Assembly (NCBI GenBank): GCA_030148725.1
Contig: JASBSU010000036.1
Coordinates: 1-64,000 of the forward strand
Length of the DNA stretch: 64,000 nt
Reading direction: 5' to 3'
DNA from: Hyphomicrobium sp.
GTDB lineage: Bacteria; Pseudomonadota; Alphaproteobacteria; Rhizobiales; Hyphomicrobiaceae
Shown: one piece after another, positions 43,554 through 53,080 of the stretch
Layout: each line of letters begins with the position of its first letter
Position numbering within the stretch: the stretch's first letter is position 1
Notes under the pieces: generated by a model
Seen by the model: the letters and a program-made list of their open reading frames with translations, nothing else
What the model was told of the DNA's origin: nothing
The model's database searches: none
Made by a program: the position numbers and the translations under genes

Positions 43554-43919
43554 ATGACGCCTCGGGCCAATCGCGTTCTCATTGTCGAAGACGAGCCAAT
43601 GCTGGCGATGGATCTGGAATCCATCCTGCAAAGCCTTGGCTTCGAAGTTGCCGGGCCTGCAAGTCGGATAGATACAGCCAAGCGGCTCGCGTCCGATGTT
43701 GCATGCGACGCTGCCATCCTCGACCTCAATCTCGGGGGAGCGCGCGCGGAAGCCGTCGCCGACATACTGGCGGCACGAAAGATCCCATTCATTTTTGCTA
43801 CAGGGTACGGTGACGGTTACGTCGACGAGCGCTTCGCGTCAGTGCGCGTCGTCGAGAAGCCCTACGATCAACAGACCATTGAGGGTGCGCTGAGCGAAAT
43901 GTTGCGCACTACCCTGTAG
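43554..43919 (+). CDS. Single-domain response regulator
   Basis: A 121-residue stand-alone receiver. RVLIVEDEPMLAMDLE holds the acidic pocket (Glu12-Asp13), the phosphoacceptor is Asp57 in AAILDLNLGG, ATGYGD has the Thr switch residue and VVEKPYD the conserved lysine. There is no output domain. Its pattern (DLNLGG, FATGYG) is that of receivers paired with HWE kinases. It ends 11 bp before the hybrid kinase gene and is almost surely its partner or phosphate sink. Confidence 0.92.
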   Translation: MTPRANRVLIVEDEPMLAMDLESILQSLGFEVAGPASRIDTAKRLASDVACDAAILDLNLGGARAEAVADILAARKIPFIFATGYGDGYVDERFASVRVVEKPYDQQTIEGALSEMLRTTL

Positions 43920-43930
43920 GGCTGCAGCCG

Positions 43931-46900
43931 ATGGGTCCCAAGCTGGTAGCCGATCTCATCCAGATCATTCCGGGCAATAGCGAGATGGCCCAGCGGATGA
44001 GGGCGTTGGACTGGGCCGCGACGCCGCTGGGGGCGCCGCAGGCGTGGCCGCAAAGCCTGCGCACCGCGGTGAGGATCATGCTCACCTCACGCTACGCCAT
44101 GTGGATGGGCTGGGGCGACGAGCTGACATTCCTTTACAACGACGCGTACGCGCGGATGACACTGGGTGCCAAGCATCCTTGGGCACTCGGCAGGCCGGCC
44201 GAACAGGTATGGTCGGAGATCTGGCGCGATATCGGCCCACTCGTCGATCAGGTCCTGCAGACCGCCGAGGCGACGTGGAGCGAAGGCCTGCTTCTGCTGC
44301 TCGAACGGTCCGGATATCTTGAGGAGACGTATCACACGTTCTCCTACAGTCCGCTTTCGGACGACACCGGGGCGACCGTCGGAATGCTCTGTGTCGTGAC
44401 AGAGGAAACCGAGAGGGTCATCGGGGAGCGGCGGCTGGCAACTCTTGCGCAACTTGCTGCGCAGGTATCCTCCTGCCGTAATGAGCGAGAAGTGTGCACG
44501 GCGACGGAGCAGTCACTGCTGGCTGCGCAACGGGACCTGCCGTTCGCTGCGGTCTGCCTCTTCGATGCCAACGGCAACTGTAAGCCAGCTGCGCTTGCAG
44601 GCCTCGCGCCGGATCATCGTCTGGCGGACTTTGGTACCTCCGGCTTTTGGCACGAGCACATCTCGGGTCGGCCGACCGAGCAGAAAGTTTTCCCGCTGGC
44701 GGAGCTGGGGGCCGAAGACCTGCCGACGGGCGCCTGGCGGCAACCTCCGGGACATGTCGCATTGGTTGCAATACCCGGCCAAGCGGACGATCCGCCGGCT
44801 GGCTATCTGGTCGCGGCCATCAATCCTTTTCGGGCGTACGACGAGAGCTATGCCAGTTTTCTGAGCCTGATCGCCGGCCAGATCTCGGCGCGGCTGGCCA
44901 GTGCCTGGGCATATGAAGAGGAAAAGAAGCGGGCCCAGGCGCTCGCAGAGATCGACCGCGCCAAGACAGCGTTCTTTTCCAATGTCAGCCATGAGTTCCG
45001 CACGCCCTTGACCCTGATGATCAGCCCAATCGAGGAACTCATCGAAGCAGAGGAGGACCTGCCACCACACGCCCGAAACCTTCTCGATATCGCGCACAGG
45101 AACTCTTCGCGCCTTCTGAAGCTCGTCAACTCGTTGCTCGACTTCACGCGCATCGAAGCCGGTCGCGCGAATGCGCGCTTTGAGCCTGTCGACCTTGCAG
45201 CTCTGACCCGCGATCTGGCCTCCAACTTTCGTACTGCCACAGACAAAGCTGGTCTCGGACTGAAGCTCGGCTGCCATCCGCTGCCGCGCGTGGTGCACGT
45301 CGACCGCGACATGTGGGAGAAGATTATCCTCAACCTGCTGTCGAACGCGTTCAAGTTCACGCTCGACGGGGAAATCGCGATCGAGCTCGGGAGTTCGCCG
45401 GACGGGAAACGGGCGGTCGTGCATGTGCGGGACACAGGCGTCGGCATCCCTGCGAACCAACTGCCTCGCGTCTTTGAACGGTTCCACCGCATCGAGGGGC
45501 AGCCCAGTCGATCCTTCGAGGGCTCTGGTATTGGGCTGGCGCTCGTACAGGAGCTCGTGCGTCTCCACGGCGGCGATATTTCCGTCACGAGCGAAGTCGG
45601 CAAAGGCACCACGTTCAGCGTCTCCATTCCATATGGCGACGCGCATCTGTCGAAAGACCTCATCGCAGAGCCGGCTCAATCGGCATCGACGTCCGTGCGC
45701 GCCGGCTCGTTTGTCGAAGAAGCTGTCCGTTGGCTGCCTGGTTCGGCGTCGATACCGCGTCCTCCGGTCGAAGAAGCCGGCGAGCAACCGCATGATCTCT
45801 GGCACAGGCGCCCGCGTATTCTTGTTGTCGACGATAATGCAGATATGCGCGCCTATCTGGAGCGGCTGTTGTCGCCCTATTGGGATGTCGAAACGGCTGC
45901 AAACGGCGAGCTGGCCCTGGCTGCGGTCACTGAAAATTTGCCCGACCTCGTTCTCACCGACGCGATGATGCCTCTGCTCGACGGTTTCGGACTCATCAAG
46001 CGATTGCGTGCCGACGAGCGAACGAAATCCTTGCCGATCCTGCTGCTATCGGCACGTGCCGGCGAGGAGGCGCGCATCGACGGGCTTCAGTCCGGTGCCG
46101 ACGATTACCTGACCAAGCCGTTTTCTTCGCGCGAGCTGGTCGCGCGCATCAGCGCCAACCTCAAGCTCGCCGAAGTCCGCCGGCAGGGCGAGGCGCGCGT
46201 CGAGGGCATTCTTGAAAGCATCACCGATGGCTTCCACCTCATCGATGCTGAAGGCCGGTTTACGGCTTTCAATGCAGCCGCGAAGCTCATGTTCGCCGCC
46301 AACGGCGTTGATACCTCCGATCTCATCGGCGCTGATCTGCTGAATGAGGCGTTTCCGGAAGCACGCGACAATGAAATCGGCCAGGCTATCCGCACTGCGC
46401 TGACAGAGCGCCGCCCAACGACGGCGGAAAGCTATTATAGGCCGTGGAAACGGTGGTTCTCGACGCGCAATTACCCCACGCCCGACGGCGGCGTGGCCAC
46501 GTTCTTTCAGGACATCACGGAGCGCAAGCAGGTCGAGCAGCAGCAGCGGCTGCTGACGAACGAGCTGAACCATCGGGTCAAGAACACCATCGCGATCATT
46601 CAATCGATCGCCAACCAGACGCTGCGCGATTCAGCGAGCCCGGAAGCCTTCCAGACGACCTTCTCGCAACGGCTGATGGCGCTCGCACGGGCGCACAATC
46701 TCTTGACCAATCGCGCGTGGAGCGGTGCGAACCTGCGCGACATCGTCGATGCTGCTCTCGCGCCGTTCCAGCAGCGTCTGCGCAAATCCCGGATCGACGT
46801 TTCGGGCCCCCACTATCAGCTTGCGTCCAACCTGGCCGTCTCCATGATCCTGGCGATGCATGAGCTCGCCACGAACGCCGTCAAATACGGCGCGCTGTCC

Positions 46901-47194
46901 AATGACACCGGCCAGGTGACGCTCGCCTGGGAGATCGATACGACGAGCCGACAGATCGTGCTGACCTGGGCCGAGCAAGGGGGTCCGCCGGTTCAGGAAC
47001 CGACGCGACGGGGTTTTGGGCGGCGCCTCATCGAGGCCACCGCGGAACAGCTTGGGGGAGACATCCAGCTGGTGTTTCCGACGGATGGCGTCGTCTGCCG
47101 AATTAGGTTCCCTTTGTCGGCGAACGATGTGCTGTCGGACGACCAAGATGCTATCGGCACTGTCGGAGAAGAGAAGGCGGTTCCCGCAGGCTAA
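43931..47194 (+). CDS. Hybrid sensor kinase with two kinase cores (HisKA + receiver + PAS + HWE kinase)
   Basis: A 1087-residue protein without clear membrane segments. Residues 1-170 resemble a PAS sensor; 180-335 a GAF-like sensor. The first kinase core has His354 in SHEFRTPL and ATPase boxes DTGVGIPANQL and GSGIGLALVQEL. A receiver follows with Asp677 in LVLTDAMMP. A PAS domain (IDAEGRFTAFNAAAKLMF) leads to an HWE-type core with His881 in ELNHRVKNTIAIIQS and the N-box MHELATNAVKYGALS. Both histidines and both ATPases look intact. It is cotranscribed with the single receiver and is tail-to-tail with the NodS-like gene with no spacer. Such kinases often act in general-stress or light/redox sensing; the signal is unknown. 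Confidence 0.93.
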   Translation: MGPKLVADLIQIIPGNSEMAQRMRALDWAATPLGAPQAWPQSLRTAVRIMLTSRYAMWMGWGDELTFLYNDAYARMTLGAKHPWALGRPAEQVWSEIWRDIGPLVDQVLQTAEATWSEGLLLLLERSGYLEETYHTFSYSPLSDDTGATVGMLCVVTEETERVIGERRLATLAQLAAQVSSCRNEREVCTATEQSLLAAQRDLPFAAVCLFDANGNCKPAALAGLAPDHRLADFGTSGFWHEHISGRPTEQKVFPLAELGAEDLPTGAWRQPPGHVALVAIPGQADDPPAGYLVAAINPFRAYDESYASFLSLIAGQISARLASAWAYEEEKKRAQALAEIDRAKTAFFSNVSHEFRTPLTLMISPIEELIEAEEDLPPHARNLLDIAHRNSSRLLKLVNSLLDFTRIEAGRANARFEPVDLAALTRDLASNFRTATDKAGLGLKLGCHPLPRVVHVDRDMWEKIILNLLSNAFKFTLDGEIAIELGSSPDGKRAVVHVRDTGVGIPANQLPRVFERFHRIEGQPSRSFEGSGIGLALVQELVRLHGGDISVTSEVGKGTTFSVSIPYGDAHLSKDLIAEPAQSASTSVRAGSFVEEAVRWLPGSASIPRPPVEEAGEQPHDLWHRRPRILVVDDNADMRAYLERLLSPYWDVETAANGELALAAVTENLPDLVLTDAMMPLLDGFGLIKRLRADERTKSLPILLLSARAGEEARIDGLQSGADDYLTKPFSSRELVARISANLKLAEVRRQGEARVEGILESITDGFHLIDAEGRFTAFNAAAKLMFAANGVDTSDLIGADLLNEAFPEARDNEIGQAIRTALTERRPTTAESYYRPWKRWFSTRNYPTPDGGVATFFQDITERKQVEQQQRLLTNELNHRVKNTIAIIQSIANQTLRDSASPEAFQTTFSQRLMALARAHNLLTNRAWSGANLRDIVDAALAPFQQRLRKSRIDVSGPHYQLASNLAVSMILAMHELATNAVKYGALSNDTGQVTLAWEIDTTSRQIVLTWAEQGGPPVQEPTRRGFGRRLIEATAEQLGGDIQLVFPTDGVVCRIRFPLSANDVLSDDQDAIGTVGEEKAVPAG

Positions 47195-47791
47195 TCAACG
47201 GCGCCGAAATCTGTCCACCCGCCAAGCGCCGTATGAGAGGCTGTAGTCTGCCCTGCCAAAGCGGCGCCTCGTCATGAGCGTAAGCTGCTCGAGGGTACAT
47301 TCGGAGTCGCTGAATCTGCGAACATGATTGGCGCTCACGAGGATGCCTCCAGGTTTGAGCGCCAGCTTTGCCATGTCGAGGACATCGCGAAGGACTGCGA
47401 GCGGCAAATAATAAAGTACCTCGCTCGCAATGACGGCGTCATACGCGCCCCGGCTGAGCGTCATTGGTAACACGCCCTCGATGATGGAGACGTTGGGAAG
47501 ATCACCTGCCTCCGCGCGCGCGAGCGCCACTGCCGCGGGCGAGGCTTCTATAGCGATGAGCGATTGGAAATGGCGGGCAAGTCCGCGCGTCGTTGTTCCA
47601 TTGCCGCAGCCGAGTTCGACGCCCTTCGAGAGCTTCTGCCTGCCGAGTGCCCGTTCAACGGCGCTGCGCTTTTGGAGCTCCACCCACGACATGCGCGCAC
47701 CCCAGGGATCGTGATCGGCCCGGTAGAGAGCATCGAAATGATCGAGATGCCGTTGCAGGGCGGCGTCATCGTGCGATTTCGAAGCGCTCAT
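47195..47791 (-). CDS. NodS-like SAM-dependent methyltransferase
   Basis: A 198-residue class I methyltransferase. The N-terminus HFDALYRADHDPWGARMSWVELQKR, motif I GVELGCGNGTTTRGLA, IAIEASPAAVALA and ASEVLYYLP follow the nodulation protein S family, whose founding member N-methylates the deacetylated glucosamine of Nod factors. It overlaps the PIG-L gene by 26 bp and ends the operon. The pairing deacetylase then methyltransferase suggests N-methylation of a freed amino sugar or similar amine. No nod genes of the nodA/nodC type are present. Confidence 0.85.
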   Translation of the reverse strand: MSASKSHDDAALQRHLDHFDALYRADHDPWGARMSWVELQKRSAVERALGRQKLSKGVELGCGNGTTTRGLARHFQSLIAIEASPAAVALARAEAGDLPNVSIIEGVLPMTLSRGAYDAVIASEVLYYLPLAVLRDVLDMAKLALKPGGILVSANHVRRFSDSECTLEQLTLMTRRRFGRADYSLSYGAWRVDRFRRR

Positions 47792-48482
47792 AAGGCCCCA
47801 CCATTGAAGCGATATGACTTTCCGTCAGACAGAACCCTTGCGGATCGTCGCCGATCAATTCTCCCAGCTGGCTGGCGTGACAGCGAAGCGCTGTGCGCTT
47901 GGTCGCCAGCGTCGTTGAAACGTCGACAAACACGCTCGATGTTTCTTCAGGCGCTGGCTGATCCGCCGCGCTGCCGGTGATCGGTGTCCACACCATGTAT
48001 TCAGCCAGCGTCGCGCGGCAATCGGCTAGCGACATTGCATTTCGCACCAGCTCGAAAGCGAACCGGTGGTCGCCATGCGGTTCGCGGCGCCAGGTCGTCA
48101 AAACCACCTCGGGGCTCTCGGTACGAAAAGCCTCAAGCAACGCCTCAATCGCGCGGGCAATTGCACCAGCACCAAGAGCGCCCGTTGCAGCGTCAGGCAA
48201 ATCAAGGAACGTCGGATCGGATGTGATACCCAGCACGTCGAGCGCCTCGAGAAACTCATCCCGCCTCTGCGCAGCAACGCGCCGGCGCGGCCATTCCTGG
48301 CTGCCAGGATGCGACGCGCCGCCGTCGGTTATAAGGATCGGTTTGACCTTGATCCCGCGTTCCGCGGCCAGTGAAAGGACGCCGCCGCAGCCAAGCGTCT
48401 CATCGTCAGGATGCGGAATTGCTACCAAGAGGCTTCGGCGCAATCCGGTGAGCGCCGCGAACTCGTCGAAGCTAAGCCGCAT
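47766..48482 (-). CDS. PIG-L family deacetylase
   Basis: A 238-residue zinc-dependent de-N-acetylase of the PIG-L/LmbE family. The metal motif AIPHPDDETLGCGG has His24, Asp26-Asp27 and the second site is RREPHGDHRFAF. Family members remove acetyl from N-acetylglucosamine attached to lipids, inositol or antibiotics. It overlaps the acyl-CoA dehydrogenase gene by 11 bp upstream and the methyltransferase by 26 bp downstream, so the three are translated together. I recall annotated fusions of PIG-L and methyltransferase domains in other bacteria, which fits a sequential reaction. Confidence 0.9.
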   Translation of the reverse strand: MRLSFDEFAALTGLRRSLLVAIPHPDDETLGCGGVLSLAAERGIKVKPILITDGGASHPGSQEWPRRRVAAQRRDEFLEALDVLGITSDPTFLDLPDAATGALGAGAIARAIEALLEAFRTESPEVVLTTWRREPHGDHRFAFELVRNAMSLADCRATLAEYMVWTPITGSAADQPAPEETSSVFVDVSTTLATKRTALRCHASQLGELIGDDPQGFCLTESHIASMVGPYERFEIAR

Positions 48483-49560
48483 CGAAAGCGGCCTTGTAGC
48501 TATCTCCGGCTGCCGCCGTGCCCAAACGGACCCTCGCCATGTCCGGCGCTGGCTGGCGCACGTAGACCATCAGATCGCTCATTGCCAAGTGCAAAGGGTG
48601 CGTCTCCATCAAGCCTGCGCAACCGACCGAGCGCATTGCTCGCGGCAGCACTCGGTCGACGGTCTCCTCCAGGACTATGCGTGCTGCGTCCGCGATCAGT
48701 GGGCCGTCCGACGCGTTCGTTGCTGCCTCGCTCCACGCAATTGCAGGCGCGACACGGGCATACGCCTCTTTGACAAAGCAGAAGGCGGCTTCCAAATCGG
48801 CGACGACGGATGCCAGCCTCGCGGCCTGGTGCGGATCATCCGCGCGACCGGTCTTACTCAGGTGCATCCGCATTGCGTCCCAAACTGCCAAGGCCCCACC
48901 CAACTGCGCGGTGACAAAGCGAATAGCGCCAGCGCCGAAGAACGGCTGACGCTCATAGGCTCCGGGACTGCCGAGCAAGTCACTTTCGCTGATAGGCAAC
49001 GCGTTGAGATCGACTGCGAAGCTGCGCGTCGCCTTCATGCCCGAGGCGCGCCACCAAGCGGCGTCAAAGCGGCCTTCGAGACGCTTTGCGTCGATCAGAA
49101 GCAGCTGGTTTGTGCCTTGGCGCGTCTTGGCCGCAACGACTGCGAGCGCCACGCTGTCCGCACCTGAGGCGAATGTCTTGCGCCCTGTCAGCTGCAGCGT
49201 ATCGTCATCCAGTCGCGCGGGATTGGTGGGATCGTCAGCGCCCCAGACCCCCATGAGCTTGCCGGAGTCCGCAACCCGGAATGCCGCCTCCTTCTGCTCG
49301 TGAGATCCGAGGCGCGCGACCAATTGCACGGCATTGGCGTGGCCCTCGAAAAGCCGCGCGATGCTGAGATCGCCCCGGCCGAGGGCGACGAGCGTATCAA
49401 ACATTGACGGCACGCCTTGTTCGGGCTCGGTCGCGCGTCGCACGAACGCTGTCGCCAGCATCCTGTCGCGATTGAGCACATGGAATGCCTGCTCTAGCCG
49501 AGCGCTTTCATCCGACGTTCGCGCCTGCCGCAGAGCGGCTGTGAGGTCTGCGATTGTCAT
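48472..49560 (-). CDS. Acyl-CoA dehydrogenase family protein
   Basis: A 362-residue protein with the ACAD layout: helical N-terminus, beta domain (GKLMGVWGADDPTN, LTGRKTFASGADSVALAVV) and helical C-terminus (MRSVGCAGLMETHPLHLAMSDLMVYVRQPAPD). It is slightly shorter than typical ACADs (about 380) and I cannot place the catalytic glutamate with confidence. The start at 49560 overlaps the GT2 stop as ATGA. Placement with a glycosyltransferase, deacetylase and methyltransferase is unlike fatty-acid degradation loci and suggests desaturation of an acyl chain, or oxidation/hydroxylation, on a specialised product. Confidence 0.85.
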   Translation of the reverse strand: MTIADLTAALRQARTSDESARLEQAFHVLNRDRMLATAFVRRATEPEQGVPSMFDTLVALGRGDLSIARLFEGHANAVQLVARLGSHEQKEAAFRVADSGKLMGVWGADDPTNPARLDDDTLQLTGRKTFASGADSVALAVVAAKTRQGTNQLLLIDAKRLEGRFDAAWWRASGMKATRSFAVDLNALPISESDLLGSPGAYERQPFFGAGAIRFVTAQLGGALAVWDAMRMHLSKTGRADDPHQAARLASVVADLEAAFCFVKEAYARVAPAIAWSEAATNASDGPLIADAARIVLEETVDRVLPRAMRSVGCAGLMETHPLHLAMSDLMVYVRQPAPDMARVRLGTAAAGDSYKAAFDAA

Positions 49561-50525
49561 TTGAGATCCTGCCAAGCGCGTCGGTCACCGCTGCTGAAGT
49601 TTGCAATGGCGCGATCCAAGCCTTGGATGGCCTCCTCGGCCAGTTCCCAGTCCGTTATCGTGGTCGCGAATGCACTGGCATGACTTGGGTGGCGGGTAAT
49701 CCGCCGAGTGGTCAGCCGGTGGTTCTCCACCATGCAGGCTACGCCGTTCGCCACAGCTCTCGTGCAATTCGCGATGTCTTCGGCCATGCCGCCTGCTGCG
49801 CGTCCGACCGTGCGCGCGAGGACATCGACAGTTGCCCCCGATTGCCGATCTACGTGCAGCCCTGCGGTGTCCGCGGCACGCACGAACTGCAAGTCCTCAT
49901 TGTTCTGGATGGGCCGAAACCCCCCAAGTTGCCTGTAGGCGTTGACGGTCGCCGCAATTCCCGCCGCGCCGTAATCGTCATGAAGCGGGGGATGCGGGAT
50001 AGTTCCGGTGCGGACGGTCTCCACGAGTTGGCGCACGCGATGGCGCCACTTGGCTCTCATTGCGCCCCATGCGAGCGCTCGTTTGCAGGCCGGCTCGAAT
50101 GGATCGTCAATGCACTCGATCTTCGCGAGGACCACGTCTGCGCCTCGGTAAAAGGCATGCTCCATACGCGCGAACAAGTCAGGCCTCACTCGTGAGTCCG
50201 CGTCGGTCGTCAGTAGCAGATCGCCCGCTTCTCCGCCGAAACGTCTCAAAGCTTGCCTCACGGCGGTCAGTCGCGCGCCGCCAGCATGAGCCAGACCAGC
50301 GGGAAGTTTGCCCGCGGTCACGATCGCGCTCAGATGGCGGCAGTGGCGCAGTGCGTAATCGGCCGCTTGTGCGGTGGTGTCTGAGCAATTGTTTGCAAAC
50401 ACCAGCACATTGACATCGAATGCCGAGCATGCGGCGGCCTGATCGAGCGCCGCGAGCGCGCCTTCGATCCGCTGGACCTCATTTTTTGCCGGGAGGGCGA
50501 CGATCCATCTACGGGATGCCGACAT
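49557..50525 (-). CDS. Family 2 glycosyltransferase
   Basis: A 322-residue GT-A enzyme. WIVALPAKNEVQRIEGAL opens the fold, VLVFANNCSDTTAQAAD and LLTTDADSRVRPDLF carry the nucleotide and metal (DxD) residues, and FRPIQNNEDLQFVRAA resembles the acceptor/base region (ED). No transmembrane segment is visible, unlike NodC. It is the first gene of the four-gene coupled operon; its promoter should lie in the 119 bp before glgP's end. It may build the sugar part that the deacetylase and methyltransferase then modify. Confidence 0.87.
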   Translation of the reverse strand: MSASRRWIVALPAKNEVQRIEGALAALDQAAACSAFDVNVLVFANNCSDTTAQAADYALRHCRHLSAIVTAGKLPAGLAHAGGARLTAVRQALRRFGGEAGDLLLTTDADSRVRPDLFARMEHAFYRGADVVLAKIECIDDPFEPACKRALAWGAMRAKWRHRVRQLVETVRTGTIPHPPLHDDYGAAGIAATVNAYRQLGGFRPIQNNEDLQFVRAADTAGLHVDRQSGATVDVLARTVGRAAGGMAEDIANCTRAVANGVACMVENHRLTTRRITRHPSHASAFATTITDWELAEEAIQGLDRAIANFSSGDRRAWQDLK

Positions 50526-50644
50526 CGATACATCGGTCTCCTGTACGAACTGTCACGACCGTTTCCGATCAATCCGCCGACGGCGCAAAAGGTTCCAACC
50601 TCTGGCACCGCGTCCCGAAGCGCCATGGGCGCTGGTAAATGGAT

Positions 50645-53062
50645 TTACTGCGGGTCGCCGCATCGCCAGATGTCGCGCGCATATTCGTCGATCGCCCGGT
50701 CCGCCGAGAAATGACCCATGTGGGCGACGCTGTTGATGGTTTGCCTCGTCCATGCCTCCTGGTCTGCCCACAGCGCGTCGACGGCCCGCTGTGCGCGCCA
50801 ATAGTCAGCGAAATCCGCCAGAACCATATAGCGGTCGCCGCGATTGATCAGCGAATCGACGATCGGCTCGAAGCGGTGCGGATCCTCAGGTGAGAAGTCG
50901 CCGCGTGCGATCTGCTCAAGCACGGTACGGAGCGGTTCGTTGCTGCTGACGAAGCTCATGGGGGCGTAGCCGTCACGCTGCAACCGGGCGACATCCTCAA
51001 TCTCCAGACCGAACGGCACAATGCCACCCTCTCCGATCGCCTTTGCTATTTCGATGTTTGCGCCATCGCGCGTGCAGAGGGTGATAGCGCCATTCAGCGC
51101 AAGCTTCATATTCCCGGTGCCAGATGCCTCCGTGCCCGCGAGCGAAATCTGTTGCGACAGGTCGGCGGCGGGCATGAGACGCTCGGCTAGGGAGACGTTG
51201 TAGTTCGGAAGGAAGTGAAGCTGCAGCCGGTCCGAGGTCTCCGGGTCGTTGTTGATGCGCCGACCGACATCATGCGACAGCTTGATGATCAACTTGGCGA
51301 GCCAGTAACTCGAAGCGGCCTTGCCCGCTATCAACACGACGCGCCGGGGCCAATAGGCGTCCGGATCGGCCTTCATGGCATTCCAGCGCGCGATGACACT
51401 CAAAATGTTGAGCAACTGACGTTTGTATTCGTGGATGCGCTTGGCCTGCACATCGATCAAGGCGTCGATGGCGATTTCGGCACCCGTTCTTGCGGCAATG
51501 ACCTTCGCCAAACGCAATTTGGCGGCTCGTTTGACGGCCGTGAACTCGGCGTGGAATGTCGGATCGTCGGCCAGCGGCGCCAATCCGCTTAAGTCGAACG
51601 CCTCACGCCAGCGTGCGCCCAGCCTGCGGTCGATGAGAGCGCAAAGCTCGGGGTTCGATTGGAAAAGCCAGAGCCGCGGAGAAATTCCGTTGGTGACATT
51701 GCAGAAGAGGTCCGGCTGCAGCTTGCTGAATTCCGAGAACAGGCTGTCTCGCACGAGACGGCTATGGAGTTCGGATACGCCGTTGACCTTGTGGCTCATG
51801 ACGACCGAAAAGCGGCCCATATTCACCGCGGCGGTATTTTCGCTGACGACGGCGACACTCTCGGGCCGCACGTCGCTTCGCGCGGCGACACTGCGCAGCA
51901 GCTGGCGATTGATTTCCTCGATGATCTCGAGATGACGCGGCGCGACACGCCGCATGAGCTCGCTCTGCCAGACCTCCAGCGCTTCGGGCATGAGTGTGTG
52001 GTTGGTGTAGCTGAAGACGGCGCGCGTCAGTTCCAGAGCTTTGTCCCAGGGCTGGCGATGCTCGTCGACGAGGAGACGGACAAGCTCGGCCGGGGCAAGC
52101 GCGGGGTGCGTATCGTTGAGATGGATTGCGACCTTCTCCGGGAGGTGGTCCCAATCGGAGTGGTCCTTGAGATAGCGAGTGACCAGATCCTGCACCGAGG
52201 CGGATGCAAAGAAATGCTCCTGGCGAAGCCGCAGCTCGCGTCCCTCCGGCGTGCTGTCGTCCGGATACAGAAGCCGGGTGACGGTCTTGGAACGGATCTT
52301 GGCTGATACGGCTTCGAGATAATTGCCACGGCTGAAAGTGCTGAAGTCGAGAGCGGCAACGGGGCGAGCGCTCCACAGGCGCAGAGTGTTCACGGTGTCG
52401 TTGCGATAGCCCGGGACGAGGAGATCATGTGCAACGGCGATGACGCGTTCGGCCGGATGCCAGATTGCTCGATAGTCACGGTGCTCGACGTGGCCGCCGA
52501 AGCCTACGACGAAGGCGGGCTCCGGGCGATCAAGCTCCCACGCGTTCCTGTGATTGAGCCAGTCGTCGGGCTGTTCGACCTGCCAGCCGTCCGCGAACTC
52601 CTGGCGAAACATTCCGTATTCGTATCGGAGCCCATAGCCTATGCCGTGCAACCCCCGGCACGCCATGGACTCGAGGAAGCACGCTGCTAGCCGGCCAAGG
52701 CCTCCGTTACCCAAGGCGGGCTCGGACTCGAGCTCGATCAGATCTTCCAGAGACGCGCCGAGCTGAGACAGCGCCTTGGCGCACTCGTCTCGCAACCCCG
52801 TCGCCATCAGGGCGCCATCGAGTTGCTTGGCCACCAGGAACTCCATTGAGAGATAGCAGACCTGCTTGTTCTTGGACTCGCGCAGCCGCGCGTTCATCTG
52901 ATGGAATCGATCGACCACACGGCCGCGGATCGCGAGCGATGTCGCCTGCAGCCAATCGCGCGGCGTCGCCTCGTGCTGCGAAACGCCGACGTTGCGCGTC
53001 AGCTCGTGGACCAGTTCCTGGCGCAGCCGCTGTACTTCATCCTGGTCGGTAAATTTTTGCAC
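50645..53062 (-). CDS. glgP: Glycogen/maltodextrin phosphorylase
   Basis: An 805-residue GT35 phosphorylase that releases glucose-1-phosphate from alpha-1,4-glucans. CYLSMEFLVAKQL, ELESEPALGNGGLGRLAACF, AIHLNDTHPALAPAE and the PLP site EASGTGNMKLALNG (Schiff-base Lys) are conserved. The length fits. It is the last gene of the seven-gene operon, 18 bp after treY, the only junction without overlap. It degrades the glycogen built by glgB and partners, and its dextrin products feed malQ and glgX. Confidence 0.96.
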   Translation of the reverse strand: MQKFTDQDEVQRLRQELVHELTRNVGVSQHEATPRDWLQATSLAIRGRVVDRFHQMNARLRESKNKQVCYLSMEFLVAKQLDGALMATGLRDECAKALSQLGASLEDLIELESEPALGNGGLGRLAACFLESMACRGLHGIGYGLRYEYGMFRQEFADGWQVEQPDDWLNHRNAWELDRPEPAFVVGFGGHVEHRDYRAIWHPAERVIAVAHDLLVPGYRNDTVNTLRLWSARPVAALDFSTFSRGNYLEAVSAKIRSKTVTRLLYPDDSTPEGRELRLRQEHFFASASVQDLVTRYLKDHSDWDHLPEKVAIHLNDTHPALAPAELVRLLVDEHRQPWDKALELTRAVFSYTNHTLMPEALEVWQSELMRRVAPRHLEIIEEINRQLLRSVAARSDVRPESVAVVSENTAAVNMGRFSVVMSHKVNGVSELHSRLVRDSLFSEFSKLQPDLFCNVTNGISPRLWLFQSNPELCALIDRRLGARWREAFDLSGLAPLADDPTFHAEFTAVKRAAKLRLAKVIAARTGAEIAIDALIDVQAKRIHEYKRQLLNILSVIARWNAMKADPDAYWPRRVVLIAGKAASSYWLAKLIIKLSHDVGRRINNDPETSDRLQLHFLPNYNVSLAERLMPAADLSQQISLAGTEASGTGNMKLALNGAITLCTRDGANIEIAKAIGEGGIVPFGLEIEDVARLQRDGYAPMSFVSSNEPLRTVLEQIARGDFSPEDPHRFEPIVDSLINRGDRYMVLADFADYWRAQRAVDALWADQEAWTRQTINSVAHMGHFSADRAIDEYARDIWRCGDPQ

Positions 53063-53080
53063 GATGCCCGCCTGACCTTT

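Noticed and set aside
43931-47194. Bacteriophytochrome paired with the heme oxygenase at 12.9 kb
   Set aside because: The kinase's N-terminal sensors show no clear bilin-binding cysteine or PHY signature, and the genes are 30 kb apart.
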